Part shown: positions 8,736 through 15,662 of the stretch, one piece after another
How the letters are laid out: every line of letters starts with the position of its first letter
How positions within the stretch are numbered: the stretch's first letter is position 1
NCBI GenBank assembly: GCA_030537395.1
Contig: JAUNMW010000013.1
Coordinates: forward strand, 1-33,288
Source of the DNA: Clostridia bacterium
GTDB lineage: Bacteria; Bacillota; Clostridia; Christensenellales; Aristaeellaceae
Reading direction: 5' to 3'
DNA: 33,288 nt
Notes under the pieces: model-generated
Told to the model about the DNA's origin: nothing
Database searches by the model: none
What the model saw: the letters and a program-made list of their open reading frames with translations, nothing else
Position numbers and translations under genes: made by a program

Positions 8736-9704
8736 ATGAAAAAGAAGCTGTTGATCGTTGCGCTGCTGATGGCGCAGGCAATGTTGCTTTGCGGATGCTC
8801 TTCCATCATCACGATGGGGTATCCCAATGCCGGGAAGTATTCTGCCGGGAGCGCGCAGATTGCCGGAACGGTAGAAAACCTGGAAATCGATTGGGTGGAT
8901 GGAAGCGTTACGTTCCAATACGATAAGCAAAACCAGATTTCCATTTCGGAAACATCCCACAAGGCCCTGAATGAGAATGAAACCGTGCATTGGTGGCTGG
9001 ATGGAGCTACCCTGCGGATCCATTACGGCGCTTCCGGCGTGCAGCATTTTGATAACCTGCAGAAGCGCCTGACAGTGACCCTGCCAGAGGGCATTCAATT
9101 AAAAAACGTTCGTGTGGCCGCCTCCTCCGCGGATGTTTCTGCCGATCCCTTGTACGCGGATCATCAGAATCTATCGGTTACCTCCGGAAGCATCCAAGGG
9201 AAATACGCTGCTTCTGATGTGAGCCTTTCTTCCACCTCCGGCGATATGCACATCACGGCCGCAGGCAATGAAATCAAACTGAATTGCACCTCTGGCAGCA
9301 TGGACGCGGTGATTGAGCGCGCGGGCAAGCTGAATGCCAACGCCACTTCCGGCGATATGCGCATTCAGGGAAAAGACGTTTCCAAAGCCATACTGAACAG
9401 CACTTCGGGAAAGATAGACGTTTCCTTCCTTCAGACGGAAGAATTGGAAATGAAAACCACCTCCGGCGGTGTTCTCGCTCAGATCGAGGAAGCCAAAAGG
9501 GTAACTGCCGGCGCAACTTCCGGCAATATCGATATTCTGCTGAAAAGGGGGGCGGGTTTTACCGCGGAAATCGGCACCACCAGCGGCAATATCCTTTGCG
9601 GCATTCCCAGCACCAAGACGGGAAACCGGTATACTGCCGGAGACGGCGGCATGACACTCCAGCTGAACGCCACCTCGGGCAATATCACGCTGTCTGAATA
9701 CTGA
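8736..9704 (+). CDS. DUF4097 family beta-repeat lipoprotein
   Basis: Predicted lipoprotein of 322 residues anchored outside the membrane. The N-terminus has charged KKK, a hydrophobic core and a lipobox ending LLCGC, with Cys21 as the likely lipidated residue. From about residue 145 to the end the sequence is a ladder of nine TSG-containing turns (for example VTSGSI, STSGDM, CTSGSM, ATSGDM, STSGKI, TTSGGV, ATSGNI, TTSGNI, ATSGNI) spaced about 20 residues apart. This is the signature of the DUF4097 beta-solenoid. No catalytic motif is visible. It follows the kinase by 12 bases with AAGGAG before the ATG, so the three genes form one operon. DUF4097 domains also occur in LiaG of the Bacillus cell-envelope stress operon, which suggests, but does not show, an envelope-stress role here. 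Confidence 0.88.
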   Translation: MKKKLLIVALLMAQAMLLCGCSSIITMGYPNAGKYSAGSAQIAGTVENLEIDWVDGSVTFQYDKQNQISISETSHKALNENETVHWWLDGATLRIHYGASGVQHFDNLQKRLTVTLPEGIQLKNVRVAASSADVSADPLYADHQNLSVTSGSIQGKYAASDVSLSSTSGDMHITAAGNEIKLNCTSGSMDAVIERAGKLNANATSGDMRIQGKDVSKAILNSTSGKIDVSFLQTEELEMKTTSGGVLAQIEEAKRVTAGATSGNIDILLKRGAGFTAEIGTTSGNILCGIPSTKTGNRYTAGDGGMTLQLNATSGNITLSEY

Positions 9705-9718
9705 TCGGGCAAACAAAA

Positions 9719-9770
9719 ACACAGAGAATGCTTTCTGCCCTTTATCACAGCATGGGAGCATTCTCTGTGT
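9719..9770. terminator. Bidirectional terminator between DUF4097 gene and sigH
   Basis: A perfect 14-bp stem (9719-9732 with 9757-9770) and a 24-base loop lie between two convergent genes. On the minus strand the stem is followed by GTTTTTGTTT, a good U-tract for ending sigH transcription. On the plus strand it is followed by ATTATTTT, a weaker tract for the DUF4097 operon. Confidence 0.85.
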
Positions 9771-9809
9771 ATTATTTTGCCGGATGATGATCGCTTTCTG
9801 GCAAAAGGA

Positions 9810-10460
9810 TTATTTATCGTTGTCTTCCCGGAATTTGAACAGCTTGCGCTTCACCCTTTGCAGGGCGTTGTCGATGGATTTCACATGGCGGCCCAGCAGT
9901 TCCGCGATTTCCTGATAGCTTTTCCCGTCCATGAACGCTTCCAGCACCTGCCGCTCCAGATCGGAGAGCACTTCCGAAATCTGGGTCTGGATACGGGACA
10001 GATCCTCCTTGCTGATATACAGATCCTCCGGGTTGGTGACCCGGCCCTCGATCACATCCAGCAGGGTGCGGTCCGATTCCTCGTCGTACAGGGGCTTGTT
10101 CAGGGAAACATAGCTGTTCAGCGGCACATGCTTTTGCCGGGTGGCCGCTTTGATGGCGGTGATGATCTGGCGCTTTACGCACAATTCCGCAAAGGAGCGG
10201 AAGGAAGCCAGGCGGGCAGGCTGGAAATCCCGGATGGCCTTGTACAGACCAATCATGCCCTCCTGCACGATGTCCTCATGATCCGCGCCGATGAGAAAAT
10301 AGCTGCGCGCCTTGGAACGGACGAAGTTTTTGTATTTGTTCAGCAGATAAGCCAGCGCCTGCCCGTCGCCGTTTTGGGCCAGCACCACCACATCCTCGTC
10401 CGTCATGGACAGAAACTGTTCAAATTCGTTTTGTTCGTCCGCATTTGGGAAATCAGCCAT
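9810..10460 (-). CDS. sigH: RNA polymerase sigma-H factor (sigma-70 family)
   Basis: Alternative sigma factor of 216 residues, matching the usual 215-220 residues of Firmicute sigma-H, which controls entry into sporulation and the post-exponential transition. Region 2 is clear: YLLNKYKNFVRSKARSYF, then the promoter-melting segment GADHEDIVQEGMIGLYKAI. Region 4 has the helix-turn-helix SYQEIAELLGRHVKSIDNAL near 180-200. I start at the ATG whose first base is 10460, which has GGAGG five bases upstream. A longer in-frame reading to 10580 runs into repeat copy 1 and is rejected. It is the last gene of the mrnC-thyX-rlmB-sigH run, a known Firmicute neighbourhood, but is separated from rlmB by that palindromic repeat. 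A perfect hairpin terminator follows the gene. Confidence 0.93.
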   Translation of the reverse strand: MADFPNADEQNEFEQFLSMTDEDVVVLAQNGDGQALAYLLNKYKNFVRSKARSYFLIGADHEDIVQEGMIGLYKAIRDFQPARLASFRSFAELCVKRQIITAIKAATRQKHVPLNSYVSLNKPLYDEESDRTLLDVIEGRVTNPEDLYISKEDLSRIQTQISEVLSDLERQVLEAFMDGKSYQEIAELLGRHVKSIDNALQRVKRKLFKFREDNDK

Positions 10461-10490
10461 GGAAACCTCCGAAGGCAAAGATTTTTGATA

Positions 10491-10597
10491 AGAGTACAGA
10501 GTCCAGAGTACAGAGCGCAGATATATATTGTTCAAACAAGGCAGGCGTGTTTTTGCACTATATAAATCTGTACTCTGCACTCTGAACTCTGTTCTCT
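10491..10597. repeat. Heptamer-arm palindromic repeat, copy 1
   Basis: This imperfect inverted repeat has arms of about 36 bases built from tandem CAGAGTN heptamers. The left arm starts AGAGTACAGAGTCCAGAG and the right arm ends CTGAACTCTGTTCTCT. Both arms run into TATATA toward the 31-base centre. The right end is 8 bases from the rlmB stop codon and the left end is 30 bases upstream of the sigH start. It therefore lies inside the presumed rlmB-sigH transcript. There is no T-run beyond the stem. Confidence 0.85.
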
Positions 10598-10604
10598 GAA
10601 CAAA

Positions 10605-11711
10605 TTACTCCCTTCCGTTCAGGGCGGCGTACATGAGAATGCCCGCGGCCACGGAAGCGTTCAGGGAGCCCACGCCCCCGCGCATGGGCAGGCTGATCTT
10701 GTAATCGCAGGTATCCAGCACCAGGCGGCTGACGCCCTCGCCCTCCGCGCCGATGATCAGCGCGATGGGGCCGGACAGATTGGCCTTGCGATAGTCTTCG
10801 CCGTCCATATCGGCGGCATACAGCCAGATTCCCTGCTTTTTCAGGAATTCCAGGGTACGGGTCAGGTTGGTCACCCGGGCCACCTTCACGGTTTCAATAG
10901 CCCCCGCGGAGGCCTTCACGGCGGAGGGGGTCAGGCCAACGGCCCGGCGCTCCGGCACGATCACGCCGTGCGCGCCCACGCAGGCGGCGGTGCGGATGAT
11001 GGCCCCTAAGTTCTGGGGATCGGTGACGCCGTCCAGCACGATCAGGAAGGGCGCTTCGTTCTTTTCTTCTGCGTCGGCCAGCATGTCTTCCACCTCGTAA
11101 TACCGATAGGCGGAGGCGTAAGCCAGCATGCCCTGGTGGTTGCGGGTGATTTCGTCCAGGCGGCTGCGATCCACCGTCTGAATGGGGATGTGACGCTCCC
11201 GGGCCATAGCCACGATCTCCCGGGCGGTGCCGGACAGATCGCCCTTGGCGACCAGCAGTTTTTCAATGTCCCGTCCGGATTTGATGGCTTCCCGGATGGG
11301 ATTGCGGCCAGACAGCAGGTTTTCCGGGGGCAGGAACGCTTCATCCTGCACCGGGGCGGGCCGGAATTCGGGCTTGGGTTCCCGATGCTCGGGCTTGGGG
11401 GCGGGCCGGTCGAACCGGTCCTGCTTGGGGGCGGACTTGCGGTCAAAGGGCTTATCCTGCCGGGGGGCATAATCCCGATTTTTGGAATAACTGTCCTTCT
11501 TGGGGCCTTCGCCGCGATAGGCGGGCTTGCCGTCCCGCTTTTGGAAGCGGTCGTCCTTGCGGTAAGCGTCCTTGCCGTTTTCCCGGCGCTGCTCGTCGGA
11601 TTTGACGGTGGAACGGCGATAGCGGGTGCCTTCCTCTTCCCATTTGCTGTCGGAACGCAGATGATCCGCCCGGGTCATTTTCTTTTTATTGAAATCCTGG
11701 TAAAAAGGCAT
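10605..11711 (-). CDS. rlmB: 23S rRNA 2'-O-ribose methyltransferase RlmB, SpoU family, with long N-terminal extension
   Basis: SPOUT-class methyltransferase of the RlmB/TrmH group, expected to methylate a ribose in 23S rRNA (G2251 in E. coli). The catalytic part starts near residue 130 with the substrate-binding domain (NLLSGRNPIREAI). The knotted SAM-binding domain follows: motif 1 DPQNLGAIIRTA, motif 2 IIGAEGEGVS, motif 3 SLPMRGGVGSLNASVAAG. Residues 1-125 are an unusual tail rich in Lys, Arg, Asp and Pro, with almost no hydrophobic residues, likely disordered and possibly RNA-binding. This makes it 368 residues against about 245 for the core family. The ATG follows GGAGAG at six bases. It lies between the orphan 142-residue gene and repeat copy 1 in the mrnC-thyX-rlmB-sigH run. 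Confidence 0.92.
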   Translation of the reverse strand: MPFYQDFNKKKMTRADHLRSDSKWEEEGTRYRRSTVKSDEQRRENGKDAYRKDDRFQKRDGKPAYRGEGPKKDSYSKNRDYAPRQDKPFDRKSAPKQDRFDRPAPKPEHREPKPEFRPAPVQDEAFLPPENLLSGRNPIREAIKSGRDIEKLLVAKGDLSGTAREIVAMARERHIPIQTVDRSRLDEITRNHQGMLAYASAYRYYEVEDMLADAEEKNEAPFLIVLDGVTDPQNLGAIIRTAACVGAHGVIVPERRAVGLTPSAVKASAGAIETVKVARVTNLTRTLEFLKKQGIWLYAADMDGEDYRKANLSGPIALIIGAEGEGVSRLVLDTCDYKISLPMRGGVGSLNASVAAGILMYAALNGRE

Positions 11712-11746
11712 CTTTTTCTCTCCTATATTGTATTGATGATAGATAA

Positions 11747-12175
11747 TCAGTAATAACGCTGCTTGAGATCAGCATAGTATTGATCAAATGCTTTCTGGTC
11801 GCCGGCTTTTATACGATTCAGGATTTGAACATATTCTTCCGTTTCTACTTGATCCTCTTTTATGTAAAGCCACCAAAAATTTTTGAATTCTGGGTCTGCC
11901 ATGAGTTCAAGTACGTGCGGCTTAAATGTCCTTGCAGCACGAATGTTTTCAATACAAGCTAATGGAACTGTTTCAAGTACATACTTGCTTTTGAATCTGT
12001 TCAAACCACAAACAACTACACCTTTATCCCATATTCGCTTGCTGATATAGACTTTTCTACCACCGGGGAAAGAAGCGATTCCGTGTCGGATTTCTCCGTT
12101 TTCATCAAGGCGCTCGGTAACAATATTGCCGACAACGCAGTATTTCATCATTCCTGGCTTTATTCCGTACGCCAT
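11747..12175 (-). CDS. Hypothetical protein, AT-rich orphan gene
   Basis: Protein of 142 residues that I do not recognise. It has no signal peptide, membrane segment or known motif. The N-terminal half looks like small beta strands (KYCVVGNIV, then GGRKVYISKRIW and GVVVCGLNRF). The C-terminal half is helical and aromatic (FKNFWWLYIKEDQ, ending in DQYYADLKQRYY). Lines of this gene that I counted contain about 32-48% GC, against 60% in adjacent thyX, and codon third positions are often A or T. It therefore looks acquired. It sits cleanly between thyX and rlmB on the same strand, with AAAGGAG before the ATG, so it is probably expressed as part of the operon. I see no flanking repeats or integrase. 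Confidence 0.7.
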   Translation of the reverse strand: MAYGIKPGMMKYCVVGNIVTERLDENGEIRHGIASFPGGRKVYISKRIWDKGVVVCGLNRFKSKYVLETVPLACIENIRAARTFKPHVLELMADPEFKNFWWLYIKEDQVETEEYVQILNRIKAGDQKAFDQYYADLKQRYY

Positions 12176-12211
12176 ACAACCGCTCCTTTCAAAAGTTTTT
12201 TCAATACTATT

Positions 12212-12931
12212 TTAAAGATTTTTATAGTATTCCCGCATATCTTTAGACATTCCGCAGGACTTGGCTCCCTCGGGGCAGGGGCCGGAAACGCAGCCGGGCC
12301 CGGCGGATTCAAAGATCACGGGGGACACCTGCTTGCACAGCTTCAGCATTTCCCGGGCCAGGGTGCGGATCTCCCACTGGGCCCGGTTGCAGCAGCGCAG
12401 GGAAAAGAAGTGCAGCAGCTCCCGGGCGTTCATGGTCAGGGTGATGTGGGTTTCGCAGGCGTTGGGCAGCACGAAGCGGGCGTCCTCATTGCTGCCTTCG
12501 CCCTTGCCCAGCTTTTCCTGCCATTCGCCGTACCAGGTTTGCATCTGCTCCATCTGCCGCTCAAATTCCTTTACGGCGTCGTCGCCCAAATCCTTGATCC
12601 GGGGCGGGATCACGTAGCCGAAGCCCTCGGCCAGGGAAACGTAGCGCTGGCTCTGGACGGAAAAGCTGGCGATGCGGTGGCGGGTGATCTGGGCCAGCAG
12701 CGCCCGGCTGACGCCGGACACGCCGAAGGTAAAGGAGGCGTGCTCCAGCACCGACAGATGGCCGGAGGCCACGATGCGCTTTAAGAACGCGGCCTGATCC
12801 TTTTCCTCCACCAGGGCTTTCAGCTCGTCGTATTCCATGGCGGAATAGCAGGTGCGGGCGGCCAGGGCGCAGGTCTTTTCGGGGTCGGGGGTGTGGGCCA
12901 GCAGCGTCACTTGCAATTGTTTTTCAGGCAT
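12212..12931 (-). CDS. thyX: FAD-dependent thymidylate synthase ThyX
   Basis: Makes dTMP from dUMP using methylenetetrahydrofolate, with NADPH and FAD as reductant. The diagnostic ThyX motif RHRX7-8SQRY is present as RHRIASFSVQSQRY near residue 83. LEHASFTFGVSGVSRALLAQ just before it is also typical. The 239 residues fit the family. The C-terminal 30 residues are rich in Cys, Gly and Pro (GPGCVSGPCPEGAKSCG), which is not needed for catalysis and could bind a metal. The ATG follows GGAGG at about 10 bases and overlaps the end of mrnC by 25 bases. No thyA or folA is visible in the window. The place between mrnC and rlmB is common for thyX in Clostridia. Confidence 0.95.
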   Translation of the reverse strand: MPEKQLQVTLLAHTPDPEKTCALAARTCYSAMEYDELKALVEEKDQAAFLKRIVASGHLSVLEHASFTFGVSGVSRALLAQITRHRIASFSVQSQRYVSLAEGFGYVIPPRIKDLGDDAVKEFERQMEQMQTWYGEWQEKLGKGEGSNEDARFVLPNACETHITLTMNARELLHFFSLRCCNRAQWEIRTLAREMLKLCKQVSPVIFESAGPGCVSGPCPEGAKSCGMSKDMREYYKNL

Positions 12932-13347
12932 GATGATTCGTCCTCCGCGTGTAAATAAGGGATCAGGAACAGCAGCCTGTCCGTCTGCCCGGTCAGGTAC
13001 AGATAGCCCAGCAGGGCCTCCAGGCCGGTGGCTCCCGCGTATTCACCCACGGAAGCGGATTTGGGGGCGCTGTGATGGGGGTGGGCATTGCGGCCCCGGC
13101 GCACGATGGCGGCTTCCGCTTCGGAAAGCAGAGGCAGGATCCGCTGCAGTTCCCTGGCCTGGCTTACGGCGCTCACCGCTTCATTGGCGGCCCGGTGCAT
13201 ATCCCGGACCAGCAGGTTTTTTTGTACCAGCCCGGTCCTCACCAGCAGAGCGTGTACGCTGTCGCCCACATAGGCCAACTGCAGGGGGGACAGCATCTGC
13301 GCTTCCTCGGGGGACAGGCGGGGGGACAGCTCCGAAAACGCGCTCAT
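12907..13347 (-). CDS. mrnC: Mini-ribonuclease 3
   Basis: Small RNase III-like enzyme without a dsRNA-binding domain, which in Bacillus matures 23S rRNA. The catalytic region LAYVGDSVHALLVR near residue 25 holds the conserved Asp, and the second acidic motif is TGLEALLGYLYLTG near 107-120. KNLLVRDMHRAANEAVSA is also characteristic. A length of 146 residues is normal. The start shares ATGA with the stop of the AraC gene upstream and has no strong ribosome binding site of its own, so it depends on translational coupling. Its 3' end overlaps thyX. In Bacillus the gene upstream of mrnC is cysS; here it is an AraC regulator. Confidence 0.93.
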   Translation of the reverse strand: MSAFSELSPRLSPEEAQMLSPLQLAYVGDSVHALLVRTGLVQKNLLVRDMHRAANEAVSAVSQARELQRILPLLSEAEAAIVRRGRNAHPHHSAPKSASVGEYAGATGLEALLGYLYLTGQTDRLLFLIPYLHAEDESSCLKNNCK

Positions 13348-14216
13348 TTCAGGGCCGTTTTGCTGTAGGCGGAGGGGCTCATGCCTACGATGTTCTTGAA
13401 GGTTTTGGAGAAGTGGTAGGGGTCGTTCATGCCCACTTCAATGCCTGCCTGGCGCACGGTATAGCCTTCCTTGAGCAGCACCTTGGCCCGCTCCATTTTG
13501 CAGAACAGCTGGTAGCTCTGGGGCGGCATGCCCACTTCGGATACGAAGCGCTTGCGGAAGGTTTCCACCGGCATGCGGGAAAGGGCTGCCATATCGCTCA
13601 GGGAGAAGCTGTCCCGGTACTGATTCTTCCGCATGGCGTCCACCACCTTGGCGATCTCGTGGGAGAGCACCGCGTCCATGGCCACGGGCTGGCCGGAATG
13701 GGAGGCCAGCATGGCCCACAGAAGCTGCTGCAGCTGGGCGCTGGAGGCGTCCTCCGCCGCCGCCACGCGCACGGTGGCCTGCACGATGTGCTTGGCCAGG
13801 TTCAGCTGGCTGGGCAGGGCCCCCTGCTTCATGATGCGGTGGGGCAGCGCGCCCATGCGCTGCAGGAAAGCGCCGGCCAGGGTGCCGCCCACCATGATCC
13901 ACAAGATGCGGGCTTCCTGGTGCACGTCCAGCGTGACGCCCCGGGAGCCGGGGGGCAGCATGCAGCAATCCCCCGCCCGCAGGCTCAGGGACACATCCTC
14001 GTTTTCCAGGGCCATGGTGCCGCTTTCCACGGCCAGCCACAGCCAATGCTCCATGGTGCGCAGGTTCTGAACGCCGTTTTGCAGCATGGCGGAGCCGGAA
14101 GCCGCAATGTATACGCCGCTGGCGCCGGCCAGGGCATCGGGAGTATGGGAGCCCTCCACCAGAACGGCGGGCATATCCACATCGGGTTTATTTTGGAATA
14201 ATAAAGAATCTGACAT
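13344..14216 (-). CDS. AraC family transcriptional regulator
   Basis: Regulator of about 290 residues. The N-terminal half is a cupin-like ligand-binding domain (strands such as AMLQNGVQNLRT, and AGDCCMLPPGSRG near 78-90). The C-terminal 100 residues form the double helix-turn-helix of AraC: FSLSDMAALSRMPVETFRKRF, cut here to its key residues ALSRMP and FRKRF, then AGIEVGMNDPYHFSKTFK and the end motif GMSPSAYSK. I choose the ATG at 14216 because GGAGG lies seven bases before it; an ATG at 14222 is only one base from that site. It is the first gene of a run that continues into mrnC with an ATGA overlap. The ligand is unknown. Such cupin-AraC proteins often sense sugars, but nothing here identifies one. 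Confidence 0.92.
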   Translation of the reverse strand: MSDSLLFQNKPDVDMPAVLVEGSHTPDALAGASGVYIAASGSAMLQNGVQNLRTMEHWLWLAVESGTMALENEDVSLSLRAGDCCMLPPGSRGVTLDVHQEARILWIMVGGTLAGAFLQRMGALPHRIMKQGALPSQLNLAKHIVQATVRVAAAEDASSAQLQQLLWAMLASHSGQPVAMDAVLSHEIAKVVDAMRKNQYRDSFSLSDMAALSRMPVETFRKRFVSEVGMPPQSYQLFCKMERAKVLLKEGYTVRQAGIEVGMNDPYHFSKTFKNIVGMSPSAYSKTALK

Positions 14217-14248
14217 TGTCATTCCTCCATTTCATCATTCACGATCCT

Positions 14249-14277
14249 ATTTTACATCCCAAATCGTACATTGTCAA
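14249..14277 (-). promoter_or_regulatory. Promoter of the araC-mrnC-thyX run
   Basis: On the minus strand TTGACA (plus positions 14272-14277) is followed after 17 bases by TAAAAT (14249-14254), 33 bases before the AraC start. This is a near-consensus sigma-A promoter. It could drive the whole run down to sigH. Confidence 0.75.
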
Positions 14278-14399
14278 TAGAGGTCACCGTAATTTACATA
14301 TTATTCATGAAAGTGGGATGAAGAAAATGGGCATAACGGAGAGAAAAAGCATAGAAGAAGCAAGAGAAATATTTTTCCAGCAAAAAGGGAACAAAATGA

Positions 14400-14428
14400 T
14401 TGCTTCCAGCGTCTAATAAGTGTACAAT
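14400..14428 (+). promoter_or_regulatory. Promoter of secreted orphan gene
   Basis: TTGCTT (14400-14405), a 17-base spacer and TACAAT (14423-14428) lie 32 bases before the start at 14461. The match is moderate but the spacing is ideal. Confidence 0.55.
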
Positions 14429-14460
14429 GCAGATGAAAACCGAGAGGGAGGATTCTCACG

Positions 14461-15390
14461 ATGAAAAAGTGGTTGAAAGCAATTTTGTTTCTGGCGGTAT
14501 TATCTGCGCTGACGATGACGGCGTTTTCCGCGCTGGCGGCGGATAAACCCCTGACCATTTCCTATAAGGGACCCGTCACTTTGTCCGGAGGGCAAAGCGC
14601 CAACGCGGTTGTTACCAAGCTGAACGCCGTGCAGGACGGCACGGTAACGTATTCGCTTACGGATACGGTCAAAAGAACGGTCGTGTATACCGAAAGCAGG
14701 ACCGGTCTTTCCGCAGGGCAGGAAATTTCCTGGCCCGTGCCTTATTATGACGCGGGGCTGACTGCCCAGAAGCCCACCAAAATGCTGCGGGCATCCTTTG
14801 TGCTGGACGGAAAAACCTATTCCTATAACCTGTATTACAATCTGGACGCCAAGGCCGGCACAGTGACGGTGGAAAAGGAAACCTGGTATCCCAAAAACAC
14901 GGCGTGCAGCTTTGGCCCCGCCTTCCGGGATGTACGTCCTTCCCTCACCGAAAAATGGTACACCTTCACCCCGGTGGATCTGTCCCGTCAGGGCAGGCAG
15001 ACCTTTGAATACGTGGCCAGCAATGTATATGTGATCGGCGAAGTGTATGTGGATGTGGCGGGAGACAGCGTGACGGTGACTTATCATAACTTCTATGACG
15101 ATAAGGAAGGCAGAACAAAAACTCTGACCGAATTTTTGACCTTTTTCCACGATTTGAAGAGCGTTTCCAATGCGGAGCCCGAAACCATGCAGGAGTTGGG
15201 CTTCCGGTTCGGGGATGCTGTCAGCATTGAAAAGGATTTGGAGGGCGATACCAACGTGCTGCTCTTCATCCGAAATCAGGTGACTTACTGCGACTATGTG
15301 ACCAATACCCACAAGCTGACCCGCTTCTGGCCCAACCTGCCGGAGCGCAAGGCCCTGCGGGAGCAGATGCAAATCATGATGGACAAATAA
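14461..15390 (+). CDS. Secreted protein of unknown function
   Basis: Protein of 309 residues that I cannot assign to a family. Residues 1-27 form a clear signal peptide (MKKWLKAILFL, hydrophobic core, AFSALA-AD). No lipobox, sorting signal or later membrane segment follows, so it should be released or loosely bound. Residues of about 30-135 look like an immunoglobulin-like beta sandwich (VTLSGGQSANAVVTKL, TVTYSLTDTVKRTVVY, SYNLYYNLD). A second domain, about 140-309, is rich in aromatic residues, with EKWYTFTPVDLS and VTVTYHNFYDD. GGGAGGATTCTCACG precedes the ATG. It is transcribed alone, divergently from the AraC gene, so that regulator may control it. A large inverted repeat starts just after its stop. 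Confidence 0.8.
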   Translation: MKKWLKAILFLAVLSALTMTAFSALAADKPLTISYKGPVTLSGGQSANAVVTKLNAVQDGTVTYSLTDTVKRTVVYTESRTGLSAGQEISWPVPYYDAGLTAQKPTKMLRASFVLDGKTYSYNLYYNLDAKAGTVTVEKETWYPKNTACSFGPAFRDVRPSLTEKWYTFTPVDLSRQGRQTFEYVASNVYVIGEVYVDVAGDSVTVTYHNFYDDKEGRTKTLTEFLTFFHDLKSVSNAEPETMQELGFRFGDAVSIEKDLEGDTNVLLFIRNQVTYCDYVTNTHKLTRFWPNLPERKALREQMQIMMDK

Positions 15391-15612
15391 AAAAGCGTAG
15401 CTGTTCAGTCGATCAGGGTTTTAAGAACACTTTCAGCAACGAAGGAGAGAACAGAGCAGAGAGTGCAGAGTACAGATTGATATAGTCTGGACAATGAATC
15501 GCGTTCCTTTGAGATCACGAAATCATCTGTACTCTGAACTCTGATCGCTGTACTCTCTTGCAGCTTTAAAACGTTCTTGAAGCATGCGACTGAACAGTTA
15601 CAAAGCTTTATT
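15391..15612. repeat. Long inverted repeat enclosing palindromic repeat copy 2
   Basis: The gap between the secreted-protein gene and the pseudouridine synthase gene is nearly filled by one large imperfect palindrome. Its outer arms are GTAGCTGTTCAGTCG at 15397-15411 and the matching CGACTGAACAGTTAC at 15587-15601. The similarity continues inward through TTTTAAGAAC and its partner GTTCTTGAAG. The heptamer-arm element, 15446-15556, forms the core. A transcript of this stretch could fold into one hairpin of about 100 bases per arm. It starts at the stop codon of the secreted-protein gene and may end its mRNA. Confidence 0.75.
15446..15556. repeat. Heptamer-arm palindromic repeat, copy 2
   Basis: This copy is built of CAGAGTN-type heptamers: the left arm contains CAGAGAGTGCAGAGTACAGA and the right arm TCTGTACTCTGAACTCTGAT. 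The centre begins TATAGTCTGGACAATG and shares this word order (TATAGTC, GGACAATG, TCGCGT) with copy 6. That shared loop shows common descent rather than chance palindromes. Confidence 0.82.
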
Positions 15613-15662
15613 ATGCGGAGGGGCTGAAGGGCCTCTCTTTTTTCAGGGAGGGAAACGGAAGC

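Noticed and set aside
10461-10580. A 40-residue N-terminal extension of SigH
   Set aside because: It reads into repeat copy 1, and the ATG at 10460 has GGAGG at proper distance and gives the normal family length.
15605-15650. A terminator hairpin around GAGGGGCTGAAGGGCCTC before a T-run
   Set aside because: Only four or five pairs form on inspection, too weak to claim, and it lies just upstream of the pseudouridine synthase start.
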